The translations under genes were made by a program, and so were the position numbers. Below, piece by piece: positions 56,181 to 64,000 of a stretch of 64,000 bases of DNA. Positions within the stretch are counted from its first letter, which is position 1; each line of letters starts with the position of its first letter. The notes below the pieces were generated by a model. It was given only the letters and a program-made list of their open reading frames with translations, did not search any database and had not been told where the DNA came from. This DNA is from Pseudomicrostroma phylloplanum (lineage: Eukaryota; Basidiomycota; Exobasidiomycetes; Microstromatales). The DNA is taken from NCBI GenBank assembly GCA_039545275.1, contig BCHS01000018.1, positions 310,001 to 374,000 of the forward strand. The letters run 5' to 3'.

Positions 56181-57436
56181 ATGCCTCCCCTCTCGCTACG
56201 CACCCCCCTTCACTCTCTCCTCCCCAAACTCCGGCACCCCATAATCCTCGCGCCAATGGCAAACGCCTCTGGTGGTCTCCTCGCCTCTCGCGTCTCCAAC
56301 GCAGGGGGGTTCGGCTTCCTGGGTGCAGGGTACTACACTCCCTCGAAACTCCAAGAGGAACTCAGCCACGTGCACGAAGTCTTGGGTGTACCGGGGAGGG
56401 GAAGTGCAAATCGCCTCGAGGTTGGAGTAGGGTTCCTCGCGTGGAGATTGAGCGCGCTGAATGGCGGGCCGGCACCTAGTCTTGGTGCCTCCGACTTAGA
56501 TCCGGCGAGCGAAGCCCTAAAGCTGATCGATGTCGCCCTGAAGGCCAAGCCTCGGGCAGTATGGCTTGCGTTTGGCCAACCGGACGAGCTGGTGGGGTGG
56601 GCAAAAGTGCTAAGGGAGAGAGAGGCGGCACTGCATGGTGGTGGTAGGGCAAAGTGGGGAAAGGAACTGAAGCTTTTCGTTGGTGTGGGGAATACGAAGG
56701 AGGCAAAGTGGGCCACGGAGGAGATGGGGGCTGATGTACTTGTGGTGCAGGGTGAGTGAGGGCGTGGTGGCATGGCACAAGGTGAATGGCTAACCAAAAC
56801 GGCATGCTCACTCCTTGCCCCTCGTCTCCAGGCATCGAATCCGGCGGGCACTCCCTCAGCACTTCTCCTCCCCTTTCCTCTCTCCTCCCGCTCGTCAACT
56901 CCCTCCTACCAAGCTGGTCCCCCTCCTCCCCCTCCGGCTCCTCCCCCCTCCTCCTAGGCGCCGGCGGCCTCCACTCAGGCAGCACTCTCCTCTCCACCCT
57001 CTCCCTCGGAGCGGCCGGAGCCGTCTTCGGCACCCGTTTCCTCTTCACTCACGAAGCCGCCTACAGTAAAAAACAAAAGGAGATGTTGGTGAAGGCAAAA
57101 GAAGGGACGACGGTTAGGACGCGAGCGTTTGATGAGGCGAGGGGAACGTTGGGTTGGCCTGATGGAGTGGATGGGAGGGGGATCCTCAACGACACTGTCA
57201 AGGATTTTGATGCAGATAAAGGGAGTGCGGAGCAGAGGAGAGAGAGGTACAAGGAGGCAGAGGCGCAGGGTGATACGAGTAGGATTGTCACTTGGGCGGG
57301 GAGTGGAGTGGGTAATGTGGATGAGGTGGTGGGGGCGGAGCAGGTCGTGCAGCGTATTGCGAAGGAAGCGGGAGAGGCGGCAGAGAGGCTGCGGGGGTTC
57401 ATGAGCTCAGAGGGAGAGGCAGGAGCCGGGCAGTAG
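56181..57436 (+). CDS. nitronate monooxygenase (2-nitropropane dioxygenase family)
   Basis: Two exons (56181-56751, 56832-57436; 80-nt intron) give 391 residues. The FMN-dependent TIM barrel is shown by PIILAPMANASGGLLASRVS near residues 20-40, GGFGFLGAGYY near 43-53, DVLVVQGIESGGHS near 184-198 (across the intron), LLLGAGGLHSG near 228 and AGAVFGTRFLFTHEA near 250. The family oxidises toxic nitronates such as propionate-3-nitronate using FMN and oxygen. Catalytic histidine placement (GGH) is kept. The start is the second in-frame ATG (MPPLSLRTPLHSLLPKLRHP), which gives a normal family length; an upstream ATG at 56115 would add a 22-residue Ser/Pro-rich tail with no parallel in the family. 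No peroxisomal or secretory signal is evident. Confidence 0.9.
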
Positions 57437-57621
57437 ATCTTCCCTTGGAAGCTCCGACGGACCGCAGTGTGCATATGAATACCACCGATTTGAGGGGAAA
57501 CGTGTAATTAGACGATGTGTTGGAAGTAAAAGGTTCGAATGGTACATGTGAGGCAGCGCTTGGTAGAATCTTTAGTCTCCTCGTCATTTCTATCTGAATC
57601 TCTTGAACAATGACCGGTGTC

Positions 57622-59277
57622 TCAGGACCTCCCGCCTCTTGTACTGCCCGCAGATGCAGACGCAGGCGAGCTGACGCGACTAGGCCCTCTACTGTGGCTG
57701 CTAGCCCTAGTACTGCTACCAGCTGCTGCGTCGCGCTCTGTAAAGGAGGCTGCATCCGAAGGAGGGTAGGCGTGCTGCCCTGCTTCGCCCCCAGTTCCAC
57801 TTGGGGAATTGGTCCGACTCATAGGAGCAGAACGCAGCCTTGGTTTCGAAGGCTCCTCGTCGAAACCCAAGTGTTGCCGTTGCAATTGCGGGACTTGGGG
57901 AGAAGGCACGTCTGTCCTGCCCTGGTCCCGCCTCTTGTTGCCCTCTTCTCCATCGTCCTCGTCGTCCTCGTCATCTTCTTCATCCTCACTCAGCCCATCC
58001 ACAAGGTGAGAATGACTGTCATCGTCATCCCCCACCTGATAGGGCGAGTCTCCGCCGCCGCCGGGGTGGTTGCTACTACTCCAGCCCCAAGCCGGGATGC
58101 CAGAGGAATTGGCGCTTTGCGTCCCCTCGTCCTCCCCTTGCCCATTGCGAGTCGCAGAGTACTTTGACTTGACTGGATCGTGACGCAGGAATGAGTCTAC
58201 CAGCCAGAACTGAAGAGCGAAAGCGGATAGTCGCCAGGTGGTCAGCCAGCCAGCCAGCCGGCCAGTCTACCACGTCGCAAGTGCTGCCTCTATGGCTTTT
58301 GACTCACCTGCAGGGTGTTCATCGCGAGTGGGAATAGACACATGACGAAGAGAACTTGAATATTCTTGGCTTCGCCAAAGAGGCTGAGTATCCACCTTCC
58401 CAGTGCGAAGAGGAAAGGGAACAGCACGAAGAGTATCGTGACGATGACCTTCATCACCCTACGCGAGGTGGGCAAGGCAACAGCCATTGTCAGCTTCGGG
58501 ACATGCGCACGTTTTGTGAGAGGAGGCCAGTGATACTCACAGTAATGCGAAGAAGTACATTCCCAGCTGCCTGAACCAGTAGGCCACCTTTGGTCTCCCG
58601 CCCTTCTTCGTTCTGCCAGCCCGCTTCGGCGACCGGTCGGTATACCGACCAGACACGAAACCCTTGAAGCCCCAGACATCTGTGAGGATGTGTGTGGTGA
58701 GTCTCAGCGTGAGATAGATGATGAAGACGCCCAGGGTGGTGTCGATGAGAATGTTAAGAAAGTAGAGAGAGCAAGGGTTTTCCTGCCCTACGTGGGCGAC
58801 CAGGGTGGAGAGGGCGACGTTGAGTATATGCACAAAGAGCTGGCCCAGCATCTGCTTGGTGATGTCAAGGATCCTAAAGGCGTGGTCAGCGGAGAGGAGT
58901 ATGTTGAAGGGATGGATCAGCGAATGAATCTATGCGGAGGGGCGATGATCTGGGTCAGCTCCTCACCAGATCTTCCAAGGCCTTCTGGGCTTCTCCCTTT
59001 GCCGCTTCCAGACAAGGGTGCCCATGACCATGATTCCCATGAGCCCCTGGACGATCAAGGCAACTGCGGGGGGAGAGAGCGGAAGGTCAGATGGCAGGTC
59101 AGATTACAAGCGACATAGGGATACAGCGTTGAGCAGCGTTCACTTACAGGGTCCCAGCAGCCTACAATTGCCATTGTCAACGTCTGGGTGATCGATGACT
59201 GGCGAAGGGAGTGCTGTTGGTGATGGGAGGGAAGAGGCAGATGCGATGCTACTTGACAGGGTGGCGATTGGATCCAT
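57622..59277 (-). CDS. STIMATE-family (TMEM110/YPL162C-type) membrane protein
   Basis: Five exons (59277-59148, 59063-58967, 58873-58541, 58458-58308, 58209-57622) give 432 residues with all joins in frame. The reading CRLLGPFALIVQGLMGIM across the first join and PCSLYFLNILIDTTLGVFII near 109-128 are hallmarks of the STIMATE/TMEM110 family. Five hydrophobic spans are visible at about 45-63, 87-105, 111-133, 177-200 and 212-230, followed by FWLVDSFLRHDPVKSKYS near 238. The cytosolic tail is acidic (LSEDEEDDEDDEDDGEEG) then Ser/Arg-rich. The animal protein works at ER-plasma membrane junctions with STIM1; the yeast relative is vacuolar, so the location here is uncertain. The start is the ATG of MDPIATLSSS; a longer ATG frame upstream is in another phase. 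It is convergent with the nitronate monooxygenase, whose stop lies 185 bp away. Confidence 0.85.
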
Positions 59278-60028
59278 CTCGACTCGGAGGCTGGAGCGCC
59301 ACAGTCCCCGGTGATTGACTGTGGAAGGTGCAGGAGATGAGCAGCTGCGGCTTGTATGCTGACGGTACCAGGGTCGTTTGCCGCGACGATGTTCAGACGT
59401 CGAGTCTTGCTGCGAGTGCCAAGAGGAGCTGAGGCCATTGCGGGGTGGCCACCGGGGTTAATCGCCTGGCCTAAGCGGGCGGGCCAAGATGCAGCCCGCG
59501 TCTCCTGTCTTCCGTTCCGACATTGATAGTCCAGTCCAGGGTCGTCTGTCCCCACTGCGCGCTGCAGCTCGGCCCCTCGATGGACGACGACGGACGCACG
59601 GCTGATCCAGGCGAGGCGAGGCGAGAGTGAAGCAGCAGCAGTAGAGAAGCATCGCCTACCTCGTCATCCTCATCCTCGTATCCTCACAAAGGCGGAAGGG
59701 AAAGTCGTGGTCTTACCGTCCTCATCCTGATCTCCTAGCACTCGTCACCAAGTCACCTCTGACCTCAAGGCCACATTCTCCTATACCGTCCATACTCCAG
59801 TCTCTCACAGTCATAGCCCGCACCGCACGGCCCGACTCGGACAAGGATTCACGCTTGTCAGCCTTGTCAGCAACATCCGTCAGTCAAAGGCGCAACGAGC
59901 ATAGATATCACATCGACCAGATCGAGGCTCGCAGGATAACATTGCTCGTAGCTGAACAGGTATCGCTTGTATTCATCCCAATCTTGAGTGGCGCTTGTCA
60001 TCTTCCCTAGAGATCTGGGAAGCGTATC
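59278..60028. other. divergent intergenic region
   Basis: It lies between the starts of the STIMATE-type gene (leftwards) and the last gene (rightwards). No TATA box, RNA gene or conserved frame was seen. Confidence 0.5.
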
Positions 60029-63000
60029 ATGAGTACCGCCTCCCCTGATGGAGCACCACAATCCGCAAATGACGGACCGGAGGTCGCCTCCGTGGCAAGG
60101 GATAGCGAACAAAGTTCTCTGAATGCTAGTCTACAGAAGGAGGACGTCTCAGGGGCAGCAAGCGAAACGACGGCGCCAGCAGCAGCAGCAGTGGTAGGAG
60201 CAGAAGAGCTGCAAGGTGGACAGGACGCATCGCATGCTACATCGGAAGGTGAGACTCTCACAGCCGCCGGGATAGACAGTCTGTCCGATATCTCCGGTAT
60301 CGTCGCAAGCGATCAGTCCATCCCAGCTCCGATGTCTACCGCTACTGGGCCGGATGGTCAAACTATGGTGGCGCATTCGGACGCTGCTCCAGCCCCACCA
60401 GCTCCAGACGTCCAGCTGCAAGAGAGCTCCGAAGCTCAGCCTTCAACGTCCGCTGTGCAAGGAGCGGTGACAGAAGTCGAAGTGCTCGACGGCAATGCCG
60501 ACTCTGTCAGTTCAGAGGCAACATCGCGGCTTGGAGCAGCATCTCCAATTCCTACCTCGACTACTACCGCCGCGGTGCAGTCCGCTCCTTTGGCCCCGAT
60601 ACCCCAAAAGAAGTTCACATCCTTGAATGTCAACAAGATTTTCTTAGAGAAGGCCAGTCCTACGCCGTCGCATAACGTAGCTACTGTTTCTCTTGCTGCC
60701 CCAAAGGCCTTGCCGAATGGCGGGCTGGGCCAAAGTAGTGAGTGCATTGAGGACCTTCTCACTAATCAGCTCCACTGCATCTCCTGACTTTATCCCAATC
60801 TCACTGTCTCTACTGTAGACCGATTCGCATCGAGCTCTTCGGCTGCTTCAAGACTGACATCTGCAAAGCTATCAGCTGCTGGCAAGCCTGCGCAGCCAAG
60901 CTGGGCGTCGACTGCTCCTGTCAGCGCTACATCCCCTGGTCCTGGCGCTGCGTCCGCTGCATCTCCCTCACTCGGTCAAGGCGTATCTGCTGCGTCTCCC
61001 TCCGGTACAGCAGCAGGAGCAGGTGGCGGCAGCGTTGCTTCCGGAGTGACCCCTCGGCTGAGCACGTCCCTCAGCTCTTCCGCGACCAACCGCTCATCCT
61101 CGCCTCGATTGACCCTCTCCGGGACTGAATCTGGTAATGCGAACGCAACCAATCGTGGGAGCCCGAGTCTGCGGAATGCAACGCTCGGCTCGCTCAACCG
61201 CTCTGGTAGTCCAGCAACTTCGACAGGATCAGGCAGCGGAGGTTCAACATTGGCGCCATGGGCGAACCTCAAAGCGGGAACCGCTTCTTCATCAACCTCC
61301 AAGTCTTTAGGCTCTAGCAGGTCGCCCTATGCTAACCCAGACTTTCCGACCGCTGCAGAGGCGGCGGCCGTCAAGAAGGCACAGGAAGAGAAGGAGAAAG
61401 CAGAGGCCGCAGAAGCTGCCGCAAGGCACGAGCAACACTTGCGCAGTCTCGATCGCTTTCGTGGTCAGGCCTTGGGAAGCGGCAAGCACTGGGACGAGAT
61501 GGAAGACGAGGATGGAGGCTTCCTCGATGAGGTCGTTCAATTCGCGGACGGTACTCAATACAAGGTTCAGGCTTCGAAGAAGGAGAGTGAAGGGATTGCT
61601 GACGGAAATTTGGCAGCGTCCCAGCAGACTGGATCACCAGTCACAAAAGAGGAGCGCTTCAAAGACGTCGATCACGATCGCAGCTGGCCCTTGCGTGGCG
61701 GTCCCACCTCCAATCAGACGGGATCCCAAGGTCCTGCCACTGTATCTGCTACAGCACCACCACAGCCCTTGGCAAGACGTACCACTACCCGCGAGACACT
61801 GGACATCACTTCGGGTGCAGCATCCATCTCTTTAGATGCTCAACATTCATACGACCCTCGTGGTGGTGTAGGCGGCTCCAGGACAGATCGTGGATGGGGT
61901 CCCAGAGGTGGAAGAGGCGACAGAGACGAGGCGGCTTACGGTAGTGGTGCCAGCAGGGGCGCCAAAGCAGCTCCCGACTCAACAACGTCCGCTGTTCGTG
62001 CGTGGGGTCCGTTGGCTGTACGTCAGCAGTCGCTCAATCCTGAAGCCGCCCGTGCGCAAGCGGCGGCAGCTGCAGCTCCAGCGGCTCCTCCAGCGGCCAC
62101 ATCACCAGTGCCAGCTCTTGCTGCGCTAGCTACCCAACCCCGCTCTCCTGTGGTACCTCCTGCTGTGACCAGCCCGATTCTGGCTAGGAGAGAGCCTCAG
62201 GCAGACAGTACGTCGACGAAAGTTGCAACACCGCACGTCAGCCACGCTGGAAGAGCACTACCTCCCCATCTTGCGTTGCGTCAAGGCCAAATGCAATCGC
62301 AGCAGCCCCAGCCGCCCGCTGGAGTGCTTCAGGCCAATCGCTCCAGCTCTGCTGTTGTAGACGAACAGAAATCTCCGCAGACCAAAGCTCCTGAATCGAG
62401 ACCTCCACAGCAGCAATCGACATCTGCTCCCCCTTGGCAGACACAAGCCACCGCTGGCCGCCCACCTGCACTATCCGAAAATTCACCTGCAGCTAGCTCT
62501 TCGGCGGTACATGCAGTCGACTCCACAGCAGATGACCGAGGCGAGATGCTCTCTGCTGCAGAGCGGGCGCGAAGGCGCCGGCAAGAAGAGGAGGATCAAA
62601 GAGCAGCTCAGAGAGAGCGGGCCAAGCAGAAGGCTCTCGCCATCGAAGAAAAGATGCGTAAAGAGGCAGAGCAAAAAGCAGCGGAAGCCGAGCAAAAGCG
62701 GCTACAAGAACAAGCGGAGCGAGAGCGGCAACGGGCGAAACTGCAAGAGGAGGAGGACAAGAAGCGGGCTGAAGCGGAGCGCAAGCAAAGGCTGGAAGCG
62801 GAACAAGCTGCAGCAGTGGCCAAGAGGGCCGATAGCATCTGGCGACCAAGGGACAATCGCTCAACGGAGACTGCTGCGTCGGTGCCGTTGGCCAATGGCC
62901 GAGCCTTGCATCATGGCCAGGAGACGCAGCCGCAACAGCATCCCTCCCAGACGTCGCCGATTCTTTCGCCTAGCGAAGGGGCCACGTCGTGGCGCAGACA

Positions 63001-64000
63001 AGCTCCGGCAACACAGGTAGCTCCACCACTGCAAAGGGGACAGTCGCGACAGCAGGAGCCTTCGTCTCCCACGACTGCCGTCACATCGCCTCAACGACTA
63101 CTGCTCAAGCGACCTTCGGCGTCAGCTGCTTCCTCAGCAGAGGGTATGGCTAATCTGGACGATGTCATTGGCAGGATCCGGGGTGCAATGCAGCAGCAAC
63201 AAGAGCAACATCCTCGCATCCAATCGCAAGGGAGCTCTGTGGCGGCCGATAACGTCTCTGCGCAGGTAGCCGCGCTCGTTTCACCACCGGCTGCCAAGGC
63301 TGTGCCTACCACGCCGTCGATCGTTCGGCCTCCGCATCTCCTTGTGAATCAAGAGCGCATTGCAGCTGCAGCCGCTGCTACTGCCAGGAGCCAGCAAGGA
63401 CCAGTGGTGCCGTCCGAGCAGAAGCACAGCAGGCAAGCTGGGCCCAGACCGGTCCAGAATGACGGAGCGCGTCCTCTACCTGCGGGTTCACACGCTGACA
63501 GACAACCCAGTAGGCCATCTGCCCCGCCTAAAGCTGTGACAGCCGAGCCGTTCGTCACCAAGACTGAGCCTCCTGTAGAACAAGCGCCAGTCTGGAACAA
63601 GTTCAAGGTCTCGTTGAAGCCTTCCACAGCAGCCACCAAGAAGAGCACTGCACACCTCAGCAATGCTCAGTTCAAGGCCGAAAAGGCCCGGAGAAGCTTG
63701 TTCGCGCAAACGGAGCCGGCCGCCCCTGCTATCCTCACTTGGGAGCCAGCTATTCCTGGCCTCTCGATCAGGACGTTGAGCCGCGACGATCAGTTCTTCC
63801 CGAGAAAGTACAGAAAGGGCACAGTCATTACCGGAGTAGTCCTGCCTTCGAAGCGGCTGCCTGCCGCTCCCCTCGCGACACTGTCTGTGCCTCGTCACGC
63901 TGGCAGTCGAGAGAGCGCTGCTGCCAGTGAGATTTCTGTTACAAGCGGTGCAGCAAAGATCCCTGTAGCCGTGAAGTTACCCGGCTCTGCCAAGGCTATA
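60029..64000 (+). CDS. large disordered/coiled-coil protein, 3' end beyond the window
   Basis: Exon one (60029-60737) and exon two (60819 to the edge, 81-nt intron) give at least 1297 residues with no stop seen. Residues 1-440 are Ala/Ser/Thr-rich and disordered. KKFTSLNVNKIFLEKASP near 193 is an island of ordinary sequence. Near 455-490 an acidic motif stands out: GSGKHWDEMEDEDGGFLDEV then VQFADGTQYKVQ. A single long helix of Glu/Lys/Arg/Gln/Ala spans about 810-910 (KQKALAIEEKMRKEAEQKAA), ending in SIWRPRDN. Near the edge is LSRDDQFFPRKYRKGTVITG. No known domain, signal peptide or membrane span was recognised. The composition is that of RNA-granule or cytoskeletal scaffold proteins, but I assign no function. 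The first join is supported by phase and by continuing low-complexity character. Confidence 0.75.

Noticed and set aside
57610..58167. 185-codon plus-strand frame with a hydrophobic run
   Set aside because: The Val/Ile/Leu run is the antisense of the acidic Asp/Glu tail of the STIMATE-type protein.
1..64000. CRISPR array, operon or phage structure
   Set aside because: Spliceosomal introns, long leaders and the protein families show fungal nuclear DNA; no regularly spaced repeats were seen.

Overview
The window is a gene-dense stretch of nuclear DNA from a filamentous or dimorphic fungus. The genes are long, with few short introns (about 70-115 nt, GTGAGT/GTAAGT donors, pyrimidine-CAG acceptors). 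Base composition is GC-rich, leaders are pyrimidine-rich, and two genes encode Zn2Cys6 transcription factors. A BTG/Tob-domain gene and many near-intronless genes over 4 kb fit Basidiomycota best, perhaps a smut relative (Ustilaginomycotina). That placement is inference. No sign of bacterial, organellar or viral DNA was seen apart from a decayed LTR-type retroelement.

Layout, left to right: possible N-terminal exon of a minus-strand gene (1-129); mitochondrial succinyl-CoA ligase beta (LSC2, minus); four-pass membrane protein (plus); coiled-coil protein (plus); zinc-free MDR oxidoreductase (plus); F-BAR-like/RhoGAP protein (minus); very large Ran1/Vhs1-like kinase (minus); 2.3-kb spacer with a G-quadruplex motif; seven-exon Zn2Cys6 regulator (plus); about 3.6 kb of retroelement debris (gag and protease, no reverse transcriptase, LTR-like repeat fragments, a 54-nt poly-G run); secreted double-psi beta-barrel protein (plus); BTG/Tob-domain polyQ protein (plus); nuclear-type protein with weak Rxt2 resemblance (minus); 1434-residue Zn2Cys6 regulator (plus); Ssk2-type MAPKKK (plus); 1877-residue protein joining an HSP90-like ATPase, a CUE-like segment and a C-terminal HExxHxxxxxH motif (minus); Tip20/RINT1 tether (plus); nitronate monooxygenase (plus); STIMATE/YPL162C-type membrane protein (minus); and a long disordered/coiled-coil protein running off the right edge (plus).

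The genes are mostly unrelated housekeeping and regulatory loci, not a pathway cluster. Several fit signalling and gene control: Ssk2 (HOG stress cascade), the Ran1-like kinase, the RhoGAP, two zinc-cluster regulators, the Rxt2-like candidate and the BTG protein (CCR4-NOT adaptor family). The most striking single gene is the ATPase/CUE/metalloprotease-motif protein at 46440-52411. The only accessory region is 22.2-25.8 kb, which borders the secreted barrel protein. Exon joins were inferred by eye from splice consensus and frame; there is no transcript evidence.
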